Positions 51,357 through 63,418 of a stretch of DNA of 64,000 nt are shown in pieces. This DNA comes from Maea johnstoni (Eukaryota > Annelida > Polychaeta > Spionida > Magelonidae): assembly GCA_963942565.1 (NCBI GenBank), contig OZ012700.1, forward strand, positions 32,819,040 to 32,883,039. Reading direction: 5' to 3'. Under the pieces are notes generated by a model. That model had not been told where the DNA came from, made no database searches, and was given only the letters and a program-made list of their open reading frames with translations. The position numbers were made by a program, and so were the translations under genes. Position 1 is the stretch's first letter. Each line of letters opens with the position of its first letter.

Positions 51357-51373
51357 GGGGGGGGGGGGGGGGG
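51357..51373 (+). repeat. Poly-G tract, 17 bases
   Basis: Preceded by CCATATACA and followed by TTACGGATGCTTGTGCCG. Its inverted partner is a 16-base C run at 53717-53732. Could form a G-quadruplex. Confidence 0.95.
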
Positions 51374-51573
51374 TTACGGATGCTTGTGCCGTGTGCAAAA
51401 TATTGCATGTTATCGAATGCGCATTAGGTTCATCGGGGTTCAAGTTGCCTTCAGTGTAGCAGACGACCTAAACATATACTACGAGCGGTTTCCTTGTGTG
51501 GGAACGCCCAAATTTCAGTCTCGAAAATAGACCAATGAAAGTTAGTGCTTTTTACGAGGCCACGGCCGAGCTA

Positions 51574-51773
51574 NNNNNNNNNNNNNNNNNNNNNNNNNNN
51601 NNNNNNNNNNNNNNNNNNNNNNNNNNNNNNNNNNNNNNNNNNNNNNNNNNNNNNNNNNNNNNNNNNNNNNNNNNNNNNNNNNNNNNNNNNNNNNNNNNNN
51701 NNNNNNNNNNNNNNNNNNNNNNNNNNNNNNNNNNNNNNNNNNNNNNNNNNNNNNNNNNNNNNNNNNNNNNNNN
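51574..51773. other. Assembly gap of exactly 200 N
   Basis: Two hundred unresolved bases sit at the junction of the left arm and the spacer. The round number suggests a gap of nominal size, so the true distance and even the join are uncertain. ORFs crossing it are meaningless. Confidence 0.99.
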
Positions 51774-53250
51774 TTGCGAAATGAGGATTTTGCGACAGGT
51801 TGAAATCGTTGCAGTTTTAATGCCAATTTTTTTCGCTCAATTTATGCTATCTTTTGGTCAGTATGAAATGAAATCATCCGAAGCTGCACGTTTCCGTGGC
51901 TCAATTTTCATGCGGTTTAAATTGTTAGAACCGCCACAATTTCTTCTACACACCTCTGAATTTGCTTTTAAATCTGTTGAGGAATAAGGGTTTTGCGACA
52001 GGTTGAAATTGTAATTTTAATGCCAATTTCTTCGGCCAATCTATGCTATCTTTTGGTCAGTAATGAAATCATCCGAAGCTACGCCTTTCCGTTGGTCAAT
52101 TTAAATGCGGTTTGAATCGTCAGAACCGCCATAATTTCCTCTAACTGCTTCCCAATTTACGTTTAGATTTGTTAAAAAATGAAGATTAAGGGACAGGTTG
52201 AAATTGTAAATTTTATGCCATTTTTTTCCGCTTAATCTTTGCTCTATTGGGCAGCATATAATGAAAACATCCAAAGCTACGCCTTTCCGTTGGTCAATTT
52301 TAATGCGGTTTAAATCATTAGAACCGCCACAATTTTCTCTTCATGCTTCTTAATTGACTGTCAAATCTATTGAAACATGCAGATATTGCGACAGGTTGAA
52401 ATCGTTGTAATTTTAAAGCCGTTTTTTTTCGCTGAATCTATGCTATCTTTTGGTCAGTATGAAATGAAATCATTCGAATCATACATGCTTTCCGTTGGTC
52501 AATTATAATGCGGTTTGAATCGTTAGAACCTCCACCATTTCCTCTAAGTGCTTCTCAATTTGCTTTTAAATTTGTTGAGAAATGAATATTAAGGGACAGG
52601 TTGAGACTAATGTAAATTTTATGCCAATTTTTATTTCGCTTAATCTATGCTCTATTGGTCAGTATGAAAAGTAATCATCCGACGCTACACCTTTCGGTTG
52701 GTTAATTTTAATGCAGTTTAAATCGTTATAAAGATAAAGATATTGCGTCAGGTTGAAATCGTTGTAATTTCAATGCCAATTTTTTTCGCTCAATCTATGC
52801 TATCTTTTGGTAAGTATGAAATAAAATTATCCGAAGCTACGCCTTTCCGTTGGTCAATTTTAATGCGATTTAAACCTTTAAAACTGCCACAATTTCCTCT
52901 ACGTGCTCCTCAATTTACTTTTAAATCTGTTGAAAAAGGAAGATTTAGGGACAGGTGGAAATTGTTGTAAATTCTATGCCATTTGTTTTCTTTTGGTCAG
53001 TATGAAATGAAATCATCTTAGTGAGTTTGATGACATCATCAGTAGCGGTAAAAGTTGCCACAGTGGTGGACCCAATGTTTACGGCAAAAATCAATTACTC
53101 GCCAGGTTTCAATTTCAAAATCTCACAATTACTTCTACTAGCCTTTTACTGCTCTATTAAACCTCTTACAAAATGATGATTTTGCGACAGGTGGAAATGG
53201 TAGTGATTTCACACAATTAATCTTATCTGGTCAGAACAAAAAAAATCATC
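51774..53250 (+). repeat. ~200-bp satellite array, about seven units, alternating types
   Basis: The anchor GACAGG (GTCAGG in one unit) lies at 51794, 51997, 52192, 52390, 52595, 52747, 52950 and 53186, giving steps of 203, 195, 198, 205, 152, 203 and 236 bp. Each unit also has GTATGAAATGAAATCATCCG, a CTTTCCGTTGGTCAATTTTA stretch and GCGGTTTRAATCGTTAGAAC, where GCGGTT and AACCGC form a small stem. From the second unit on, the base context of the anchor alternates TGCGACAGG and AGGGACAGG, a dimeric higher-order repeat of about 400 bp. The array probably extends into the gap. Confidence 0.88.
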
Positions 53251-53433
53251 AGAAGCTTCGCGCTCGCTTCCTGGCCATGCCAGCATCATATTAAAACTTA
53301 AACTTAAGCAAAACAAAGAGACCAGAAAGAGAAAAACAGAACTTTATATTTTGAGTACCACGCCCGAGACGTAGCTGAGTGTGAGATTGGTCATCTTTCA
53401 GACCCAGCAATGGTTTAACCCATATATGGTCCA

Positions 53434-53466
<33 letters not shown>
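53434..53466 (+). repeat. Poly-G tract, 33 bases
   Basis: Flanked by CATATATGGTCCA and TTTCGGATGCTTGTGCCG, the same context as the 17-base run at 51357. It is a third copy of that local sequence, in the spacer and in left-arm orientation. Proline-rich ORFs opposite it are artefacts. Confidence 0.95.
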
Positions 53467-53468
<2 letters not shown>

Positions 53469-53716
53469 TCGGATGCTTGTGCCGTGTGCAAAATAATTTC
53501 TTCAATGAAAGCCCTTCAGCTCGGCCGTGGCCTCGTAAAAAGCACTAACTTTCATTGGTCTATTTTCGAGACTGAAATTTGGGCGTTCCCACACAAGGAA
53601 ACCGCTCGTAGTATATGTTTAGGTCGTCTGCTACACTGAAGGCAACTTGAACCCCGATGAACCTAATGCGCATTCGATAACATGCAATATTTTGCACACG
53701 GCACAAGCATCCGTAA

Positions 53717-53732
53717 CCCCCCCCCCCCCCCC
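53717..53732 (-). repeat. Poly-C tract (poly-G on the minus strand)
   Basis: Sixteen C, the inverted partner of 51357-51373. The one-base difference fits slippage. Confidence 0.95.
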
Positions 53733-56700
53733 TGTATATGGTCATAGCGGTAAAAAGCAGCCTTACATTCTTCATGAAATCGAACAGGTAAACGAAAATC
53801 TGGGTAAAATATTCCAAGGAGAATTGTTATGTAGATCATTAATTACAACTCTGCTTCAAATACTTTGAAAAATCAATCTAATTCCAAAGTTCTTATCCAA
53901 ATTGTCATATATCCTGACGACAATTTCTAGGCAAACTCCTAAGTATGAATTGGTTAAAATACTAATATCCATATTGAAGGCTTCACTGTTAAAATGGATA
54001 TTTTGAGGCTACTTTTAGAAAAAAGTTCACTGAGAAATGTGTCTCAAAACTCTGCCCACATTCAAATAGATTGTAAATCCATGCGTAACTTACAAGTTAT
54101 TTTCAAAAGAGCATCACATACTTAGTATCCAGACGACACTTGCTAATGAGATTTCTTAGAGTAAATATATCAAGTGCTGCTAAACGCGACCTCGACAGAT
54201 TTTCAGAGAATACTTTACATATTTCCATAACGTATAATTTTTATAGATGTCAATAAACACGTGTTGTAGTCAATTGTCAATGCTTTTGATTGATTCACAC
54301 ATCAGTGTCGATAAAAAGGCCCGTATTATATGGTAGTGTCACCTGGTGACAGACTTGTGAACCAATTGTCACAAGTAAGCCGGTCATTATAAATGGCCGG
54401 CTGAACTGCTGTACTCATTACTTGTCGGGAAAGACATTTTCTCGGACAAAACGCACTTTTCTATTTTACTCAAATTCACATCTAAAGTATTCCTATTTAG
54501 GAGCAATCCATATATTTAATTATGATGAAGAACATGTAAACTGACATGAATAGCAAGGTTGTATATATATGATCTTCTGCTTTGGTCGAAAATATTCATT
54601 ATGGATGAAAGTTGCCAATTACATATGTGACAAATATGCGTAATCAAAACATCCATTCGTTTTGACAACTTGCTTAATATATCTAACGAAAATCATGGCA
54701 ATATATCACTTTTAACAGAAAAGATTGGTCCTACTTATATTCAAATGTATCTTTGTTTTCCGCGCAGTTTTCTTTGAGTGAAAATCATTTTCGCCCAGTT
54801 AAGATGTTCATTATTATTCTGAGACAGCAAATGGTGCTATATTTTGGATCAATTTTCCTTCACTCCCTTATCTTATGTTGGCATTACATACATAAGTATG
54901 CACACGTAGGGAGCGTCTAAAATAACTTATCGGTAAAACCATAGATGAACAAACACAAGTGGATTCGAAACCAGCCGGTCAACCTGAACATGCTAGCCTC
55001 AACCAGTGTCAACTAATAGCCGCTAATAGGCCAACATTGGTGCATCCAAGGTAATACGTCACGCTCGACATAAGTACCCTCCCAGCAAGGTGTGAGATTC
55101 GAGGGGTGAAATAAGAACTAAACAACACAAACATGTATGGCAATTCCAAACGGAACTCCTACTCAAAATAATGGATCGACTGCTACAAAACTTCAGAAAT
55201 GAGGAGGGAAGATCAAAACACTTTTTCTCATGCCAAATTTGATAACCATATTCTTTTTTTTTTCTAGAAATGAGAAGGTGTTGTTGTCTTTTTCACAAAT
55301 ATATAGAAAACTTTCGAAAGAAGCAAAACATGTGGACAATAAGATTCTTCTCATTATTTTACTATAGCTAGGAATGTGACAAATTTTGAACAAACATATT
55401 CACATTTGATTCTTCTAAGGATCATGTTCTGATATGAAAATCCTTTGTCGGTTTCTCTAATATATGGTCACCTACTATGCTTCTTGGCGATGGTCAAGAC
55501 AGCCTCACAGTCTCTTATTGTGAAGTAAGGGTTAATGTTATTATGAATGAAATAGTCCCATAGTGATCCCTTAATGATAAATATAATACCCTTTCACGTG
55601 GCCTTGATGTGAATTGTGTTTATGTTGTATTTTTTAAAAATTCAAAACGAATCATTATCTGCTATTGCTGTTACACATTTTCTTCAGTTTAAGATAATTT
55701 CCGTCCTTTTCCTTTCAAAGACAATCGTTAACTTCAAAAATATAAACCAGGGACATCCAATCTCAATCTGTTACTTGTGTAAGACTAAATGTCTCTTTAT
55801 TTATCTTATATGAGCAACTACTTAATCCAACTGAATGTATTTATACACCGTGACTGAGTTGAAGTGTGCTTCAAGTCGCATCAGAGAAATACATCCCCTA
55901 CTACTCTCAGGTCCAGTCGCATGTAAAAAAGACATTAGTTTTTCCATTCATAGTTTCTCCATTCACGTATAGATGTCGCTGTAAGTCATTCACACATGTG
56001 CGTGCTCTAAATTTAAAGCCGGCGGATATTTAAGACTAACCTAGGTGAGTTACTTTATCGTCTAACTTTTGACTAGTATTGGAAGGAATGTTGGTACGAT
56101 TGAAAGAATTGTATACGATGTTTGGTCATATTTTAAGTTCATATTCAGTAGAGTTGAAGCACTACACATGAAGTTTGCGGACTGGAGGTGTTTTGTTTTG
56201 GTGCATATTCTCAATTATCGCTCACTGCATCAGGGAAATTTTTAGTTCATTTAAAATAAACGCATCGGTGGCTCGACCTTTCTGTCAAGATTTGATATGT
56301 CACCCCCTTTAACGTTTCCGTAGCTGGACATAGGACCAACAGCAATATCAGCAAGGAGGCTAATTCATTGGACTAGGAATTTTTTACCTTCAGGCTAAGG
56401 CTTGTATGGTAATTGTTGAGTGCCACTTGCACTAGATCCCAGCGGGCACTGTACGTACAATGTACGTACATTGTGCGAAAACGCCCGCATCGAAAACGCC
56501 CGCTATTTCTTATGTCTATTTTGACCCTATACATGCTCAGTCCTAATATGACGCTGGCATGGCCAGGAAGCGAGCGAAGCTTTGGATGATCATTTTTTTT
56601 TTACTTCTGACCAAAATACAGCATTGATTGACCGTAAATTAATGGCATACAAAACATTACGATTTTAAACTGTCTTAAAATTTATATTTCGCAGCTGATT

Positions 56701-58267
56701 TTGACGAGAATGCAATGGCCAGTAGAATGAATTCTGGCGGTTCTATCGATCTAAACCGCATTAAAATTCAGTTTTAACTTGGATATAGTAGCCGCCACGG
56801 CGTGGTATGGCCAGGAAGCGAGCCGAGAATTGAGCCACGGACGGGCGAGAAATTCAGTTTTAACGTGGATATACATGTGGTAGCAGCCACTTTCATTCAT
56901 ATTTCGCAACTGATTTTGACGGGAATTCAATGGCCAGTACAATGAATTCTGGCAGTTCTATCGATCTAAACTGCAATGGTCAGTAGAATGAATTCAGGCG
57001 GTTCTAAACTGCATTAGAATTGAATTGCATTCATATTTCGCAACTGATTTTGACGAGAATTCAATGGCCAGTACAATGAATTCTGGCGGTTCTAGCGATC
57101 TAAACCGCAATGGTCAGTAGAATGAATTCAGGCGGTTCTAAACTGCATTAGAATTGAGCCACGGACGGGCGAGAAATTAAGTTTTAACGTGGATATACAT
57201 GTAGAAGCGGCCACTTTCTTTCACGCACGTGCATTCATGCATTTCATCCAATGGGATGAAATGTAAGTGTTTGGTATTGTTGTACTGCACATTACGTCAT
57301 TGTCGACCAATGAAATCGGTCGTTACTTAACTTACTAAAGATTCCTCCAGAACGGAAGTGGTCCGCACGTTGCCTCGCACGTTGGACGATATTGTTGTCC
57401 CGCACGTGGGACGGTGACAACTTTCTGGGTCCGTGTATGTATTTCTTATAGTGATAGTGACGCCATATACACTCATATACACACACGCTCAATTGACGGA
57501 TTGCGAGGCTTCGCGAAAGGCCCGGCTCGCTAATAGTTGACCATACGCAAACGGGTGCAAAAGTGAGTTTTTCTTACTCTTGTGTTTAGCAAACACTTTT
57601 CTTGGTTAGTTCTTATACAATAAGCAATGTTCTAGGTTTCCACACCATTTGTGCACTCCTGATGCTAATATGTTGATTGAGCTGATCACTGTTCAGCTAT
57701 CTCTGTCTAATGACTTAATCTTTTTTTATAACTTGAGCACAGACACTAATTACAATTGGATTAGTTTCATACCCAGGTTGCTGTTCCATTATATACACAG
57801 AGTTCACACAAACTATGGATGTTGAAAAGAAGCATTGAACTATGCAGTCAGTTCCTTTCTAATAGCAATTTTGAACAAAGGGATTAACTACACAATTAGG
57901 GGCCCAACATTTGCACTTGACCTATATGGGGGTAAATTATAGTCCAGATCCTCCTTTCCCCTTAACGTCCTATAGAGCAGAAGACAAGTTTGGCTGCTTT
58001 TTCTACCCTGAGACTGTTGCGGATCTTGTTGTGGATGCTATGAGTCCAAATGATGGAAAGACTCAGTAAATGGATCCAGATGATGCACAAGCAGAGTGAA
58101 GCTGTATCATAAGTTCAACTAATCCCTCTGGCAAAGCGGAATGCTGCTTATTTGGTCTCATACTATTCCTTTTCATTAATGAACAATTCTACGAAAAGGA
58201 GTAGAAGAAATGGAAGAAACCTATTTCTTCCAGGACGGAAGAAACCACATTTTCCATATGACTATTC
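53733..58267. other. Right-arm sequence without supported genes
   Basis: Mirror of 46412-51356. Contains the inverted satellite-related array (about 56690-57170), the GTACGTAC/GCGGGCG motifs (about 56455-56505), the GGCCTATTAGCGG repeat and diverged copies of the 220-bp MITE ends (about 55884). No gene is supported. Confidence 0.6.
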
Positions 58268-58888
58268 CGGATTTTTCCGTTTGGAAGAATCCGGAATGTT
58301 TAAAAACGGACAAAAACGTAAAGAAGGGGAGATACGTTTGTCCATTAGTTTCCATGTCAGTCAATAGGTGGCGCCACTATAAATCCCCTTTACAGTCGTC
58401 ATATACGCAAAATTAACTCTTTGACGCCTTTTATAACCCTTTAACATTGCTAATATAGCAAAATGAGATATTTCAGATCGTTTTTGGCCATTTTAACACA
58501 TCCTTTCCCCATTCCTTTGTTTGAGTGCTTCCTGAGCAGCGGCCCTTGACAAATGTTTGTAACATTCATTCCTTTGTCTCACCTGGTTGCAATTAGCTCA
58601 TTGTACTCATTTTCTCCCTCAAGCTCTCACCTGGCAGGCATCATCTGGGGTGGCAGTGAACATTTTAACTGCAATATCCCTGTCAAAAAGCCCCCCCACT
58701 ACTTGTCTGAATTTGATCCATCTATTATCAGCTCTATTATCACCGTTCACTTGCCAAAATCTAGTTTGCGTTATGATAGATAGATGGCGCGGCAGGTGGG
58801 GGTCGAATCCGGACTATTAAAAAACGGATTTTTTCTTATTTTAAAAGATCCGTACTATTTTAGCACAGACTATTAAGGCAGTGTACAG
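58268..58888. mobile_element. TA-flanked MITE, truncated at one end
   Basis: Same insertion as 44179-44843, inverted. The end next to the TRIM fragment is intact (GCCTTAATAGTC to CTGTACAC on the minus strand, with TA at 58889-58890). The opposite end is cut about 40 bp short and joins sequence matching 46405 onwards. Confidence 0.85.
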
Positions 58889-58890
58889 TA

Positions 58891-59277
58891 GCCTCCTTGC
58901 ACCTTTCACAGTACATGGCTAAGATTTGGGTTGGGTGCTTCTTGCAGGATATAATTTCCAGTAAAGGATTTTCCTTTCCGCTGGTGGCACCCCCCTGTGA
59001 AGCATCGCTGCTGATTTTAGCCCTAATTACTTTTTGAAGATGGTTTAAGTCGATGTTTTGAGGAAATCCAGACACGCCCTCCTCAGGAATGTCAATTTCT
59101 TGTCCACAGCGTGGACAGCTGAAATTTTCCTCCTGGTTGGGAATTCCTTTTGGCATATTGATGCAGGCAGTCCTCACAGAAACTATGACCACAGGGTAAA
59201 CGCCTCGGCTGCTTGTTTTCACCCTTGCACAGCGAACATTCTACCAGATGATGTAGTGAACTCCCTTCGGTTGCCAT
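58891..59277 (-). pseudogene. TRIM pseudogene, N-terminal part, inverted arm
   Basis: Codes for the RING and the start of the B-box, up to the MITE. It shares the extra base in the RING with the unit B pseudogene, so the two diverged after that change. The rest of the gene is absent because of the deletion seen at 58268. The GQEID form of the RING tail matches unit B. Upstream sequence (59278-59400) including the TATA-like box is kept. Confidence 0.9.
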
Positions 59278-60019
59278 GACTGTAATACCTGACTGTCGCC
59301 TAGCTCAATATTTCTCAGTAGTGCAACGCTATTCTTATAAGTCTAGTATTTAGCCCATTAGTGCTAGGCGACCTAAGTGGCAAGTGTCGTCTGGACCTGT
59401 CATACTTTTAAATATAACTGCTGAATGAAACATTAATTCTGAAACTATTTGAAGAGTAGTAGAGTTTTATTAAACAACTTTCCTTCAAATATTTTCTGAA
59501 CATTGCATTTGTGAGAGACGTATCACCAAAATGATAACGCTGGGGTTTAGTTGGTTATCATGCTATATGTAAATCATGAGAGTGGCAAAGCGAAACTGAA
59601 ACTTGCAAGCTGAGTAATAAGGTGACTTGTTTACTTGTTGAACGTGAGAACACAGCTGTTCATGATGGAGACTAAAATATGAAGCAAACTTGTACCAAGT
59701 TTACTACTTTGCAGGGTCTTAGCCAGGGTTTAGAAACTGGCTGCCAAAATTTGCCCATTTAAAATTTTTGGGGCGTCCTTTTTTTCAAGGGGAACCACAA
59801 TATACTCAGATTACAACCACAAACATGTATTCACTCATTGAAATTAGGCATTATATGTCGGGATTGATATAGGGGTGAGAAAAATTGAATAACATTTTGA
59901 GAAAATGTGCTTTTTGACAGTTTAGGTGTCCAAAAGGCACCCATAGGCCTAGACTATGCCACTTTTACCTCAGTGCCATTGTCTGATTTAACTTAAATCA
60001 GCGGCCCTCATAGCACTAT
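59278..60019. other. Upstream region of the inverted TRIM pseudogene
   Basis: Mirror of about 43030-43789. Contains a decayed CAGGGTCTTAGCCAGG-family copy (about 59713-59955). No gene. Confidence 0.55.
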
Positions 60020-62340
60020 TTTCTAACATTTGTTATTATAATCATTATTTTTGTAATATCATAAGTATTATTACTTTTGTTAATAAAAGTGATAATAATA
60101 ATGATAACGATAGTAATAATAACAACAATAGAAATAATAATAATTATCATCTTCATAATTACTATTATCATTGTCATTATTTCTATCACCAAAATAGTCA
60201 GGAGATTATGGCTGCTACACAAATTGGTTGTGGGGATGGACTGTGTTACATATTTACAACTTCATCATAAAGGATAGAAAAAATAACTAACATGAAAGGG
60301 CTTATTTTAGATAAGGTTCACCATAAAATATGTTTTGATGAAACATACAACTCTCATTTTGATAGTTCACAATATCTATCAAAATACAGAGGTTAGACCA
60401 TAAGGAACGCAGGGGTTTAGTAGACTTGCTACAAGTCTGTGATATCTGTCTCTTTCACTGATGACCTGAGTTGATTTCACTCCAGCTTTAGTTCTGAATA
60501 AATCCTCAAGGGGGACGCACTTGATTCTGTACTATAAGAACTGTTCTGTATTATCAGCTGCAACGCATGAAATCAGTGCTGCCATCTATAGTTTGAGAGA
60601 GACATCAAACCTACTTAGTATATACAGTGGTGTGGGCATTATACCTAATACAGCCTGAGAACCAGGCTAGAGTTTAGTTGGTGTTCATTTCTCTATGTAG
60701 GTCGCGTGAGTGGCAAAGTGAAACTAAAACTTACTTGCTGAGTAATAAGGTGACCTGATAACCTATTGTATATGGGAACACTGCTGTTCATGATGGAAGT
60801 TGGATTTTTGTTTTTCGTCACATTTATGCCATATTGTGGCTGATTCGTAACTAGCCAGTTGTAAGTGGTGGAGGAAATGATTAAGTACCTTGCAAGTTCT
60901 TTATCTTTTACACAGATACTACCTTGCCCTGTATTATCCTTTAATTAGGATCATTTACTTTTTTCTTCAATGTTGGCAGACTACTTCTCAGGGTCTTAGT
61001 CAGGATTTAGAAACTGAGTGCCCAAAATTGCCCATTGTAAAATATTAGGGCATTTTCTTTTCAAGGGAATCCACAATATATTGCTGCTGATCTTTGCCGT
61101 AATTACTTTTTGAAGATGGTTTGAGTCGAGGTTTTAAGGAAATCCAGACACCCCCTCCTCAGGAACGGCAGTTTCATTTCCACAATGTGAACAGCTAAAT
61201 TTTCCTCCAGGTTGGGAATTCCTTTTGACATATTGATGCAGGCAGTCCTCACAGGAACTGTGTTTATAACATTTGTTATTATAATCATTATTTTTGTAAT
61301 ACCATTAGTATTATTACTTTTGTTAATAAAAGTGATGATAATAATGATAACGATAGTAATAATAACAACAATAGAAATAATAATAATTATCATCTTCATA
61401 ATTACTATTATCATTGTCATTATTTCTATCACCAAAATAGTCAGGAGATTATGGCTGCTACAGACACAAATTGGTTGTGGGGATGGACTTTGTAACATTT
61501 TTACAACTTCAACGTAAAGGATAGAAAAAAATACTACCATGAAAGGGCTTATTTTAGATAAGGTTCACCATAAAATATGTTTTGATGAAACATACAACTC
61601 TCATTTTGATAGTTCACAATATCTATCAAAATACAGAGGTCAGACCTTAAGGAACGCAGGGGTTTAGTAGACTTGCTACAAGTCTGTGATATCTGTCTCT
61701 TTCACTGATGACCTGAGTTGATTTCACTCCAGCTTTAGTTCTGAATAAATCCTCAAGGGGGACGCACTTGATTCTGTACTATAAGAACTGTTCTGTATTA
61801 TCAGCTGCAACGCATGAAATCAGTGCTGCCATCTATAGTTTGAGAGAGACATCAAACCTACTTAGTGTATACAGTGGTGGGGGCATTATACCTAATACAG
61901 CCTGAGAACCAGGCTAGAGTTTAGTTGGTGTTCATTTCTCTATGTAGGTCGCGTGAGTAGCAAAGTGAAACTAAAACTTGCTTGCTGAGTAATAAGGTGA
62001 CCTGATAACCTGTTGTACGTGGGAACATTGCTGTTCATGATGGAATTTGGAAATTTGTTTTTCATCACATTTATGCCATGTTGTGGCTTATTCGTTACTA
62101 GCCAGTTGTAAGTGGTGGAGGAGATAATTGTCATGAGTACCTTGCATAGTTCTTTATCTTTTACACAGTTACTACCTTGCCCTGTATTATCCTTTAGGAT
62201 CATTTACTTTTTTCTTCAATGTCGGCAGACTACTTCTCAGGGTCTTAGTCAGGATTTAGAAACTGAGTGCCTAGAATTGCCCATTGTAAAATTTTAGAGC
62301 ATCCTTTTTTTCAAGAGAAACCGCAATATATTCAGATTAC
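60020..62340. repeat. ~1.2-kb tandem duplication in the right arm
   Basis: The sequence from TAACATTTGTTATTATAATC (about 60024 and 61267) to CCACAATATATT/CGCAATATATTC (about 61076 and 62323) is present twice, about 1243 bp apart. Between the copies sits a TRIM RING fragment (61084-61254). Units A and B have one copy. Repeat-rich (ATT)n tracts lie near the left end of each copy. Confidence 0.88.
61084..61254 (-). pseudogene. TRIM RING fragment resembling the intact gene
   Basis: About 171 bp matching 22924-23094 (residues 34-90). It lacks the extra base found in both larger pseudogenes and has the GNETA-type codons (AATGAAACTGCC), so it comes from an intact-type copy. It starts and ends abruptly inside repeats, with no flanking TRIM sequence. 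Confidence 0.88.
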
Positions 62341-63187
62341 AACCACAAACATGTATTTATTTGTTGAAATAAGGCATATTAAATATCCTTAAAAAAATTC
62401 AAGGGGTTGATATCGGAAAAATTCAATTATAATAATATATATGAAAAGGACATTTTAAGAAATTGCTTTCAAAGAAATGTGGGTGTCCTGAGGAGTGCTT
62501 TTTGAGGGTGTCGGTGTCCAAAAGACGCCCATACACCCTGCTAGCTAAGACTATGCTACTTTTACCTCAGTGCTTTTGTCTGATTTAACTTAAATCAGTG
62601 GCCCTTATAGTGCTGTTTTCTAAGATTTATTACCATTATCATTATTATTTTTTTAATATCATTGATATTATTACTTTTGTCTTAACTATTATGGTTATTG
62701 TCATAATCATCGATATTATCATTGTGATAATATTAATAATAATAATAATAACAACAACAATAATAATAAAAATGATATTAAAAATAATAGACATAAATAA
62801 TGATAATTATCTTCATAATTACTAAATATTATCATTGTTATAATACCTATTATTATTATAACTGTTTATTGTTACTATAGTTACTATTGAAACTGAGCTC
62901 TCGCATACTATTAAAGTAAAATTGACTGGAAGCCACATGAGTCAATTATAAGGCTATCTATATGTGCTGAACCTTGTTTCAGTTCGGGAATTTTCATAAT
63001 GCTGACTAATAATTTTAAGTAAGCTTCAACATGGAAACGAAATGACAATAAGCAAATTTATATATTTTTTCTTTCAATACATTTCATCACGTCTGACAGA
63101 GGATGAAATTGATTGGTTGGTGAGTGGTGACACAACAAAAGGTATAATGCAATAAAGTAATGGTAACAGCATCGTTAAAATACCTTA
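62341..63187. other. Right-arm sequence matching 20.0-21.1 kb inverted
   Basis: No gene. Contains an inverted GTCTTAGC-family element (to about 62552) and ATT/ATA-rich runs (about 62625-62880). It lacks the 220-bp MITE of unit A. Confidence 0.6.
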
Positions 63188-63418
63188 GGCCTAGAAAAAT
63201 ATTGTTTGTTTCCTGTAACGGTCCGGAAAAAATAGGGTAGGTAGGTCGGTAATGATATTTCTTTTGGATTATATTTTTGGCCAAAATGGTGTGTTTTAGG
63301 CATGTTTTATGTTAAGTGGAAGTTGAAAGAGCTGAACAAAACTTTTGGGTAGGGATTTTATTGAATAAAAACTTGTTTTGGTAGGGTTACAAGAAACAAA
63401 CAACTTTTATTTTAGGCC
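63188..63418. mobile_element. Harbinger-like MITE, inverted copy
   Basis: GGCCTAGAAAAATATTG to ACTTTTATTTTAGGCC, flanked by TTA (TAA on the other strand). Same insertion as 19756-19982. Confidence 0.8.

Larger units (their letters stand above)
41115..51573 (+). repeat. Left arm of a giant inverted repeat
   Basis: This arm is the reverse complement of 53517-63215. Matching landmarks run from TCTAGGCCTAAGGTATTTTA (about 41137) to GAGGCCACGGCCGAGCT just before the gap. Spot comparisons suggest about 96-98% identity outside indels. Differences include a 1.6-kb block (44805-46405) and a 301-bp insertion (49242-49542) only on this side, and a ~1.2-kb tandem duplication only on the other side. Confidence 0.9.
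53517..63215 (-). repeat. Right arm of the giant inverted repeat
   Basis: Reverse complement of 41115-51573. It starts AGCTCGGCCGTGGCCTCG. It lacks the block equivalent to 44805-46405 and the 49242 insertion, and has a tandem duplication at 60020-62340. Its sequence past 63215 keeps matching unit A (19.2-19.8 kb), not unit B. Confidence 0.9.

Noticed and set aside
48278-51573. Possible CRISPR-like or phage-like array from the repeats
   Set aside because: Repeat units are long, irregular and satellite-like, and the genome is eukaryotic.
51496-51987. 163-codon ORF
   Set aside because: It is open only because it crosses the 200-N gap.
53291-53491. Proline-run ORF
   Set aside because: Translation of the 33-base poly-G tract.
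60016-60277. Ile/Met-rich membrane-like ORFs in the right arm (also 61103-61540, 42775-42972, 62598-62825)
   Set aside because: Translations of ATT/ATC microsatellites.
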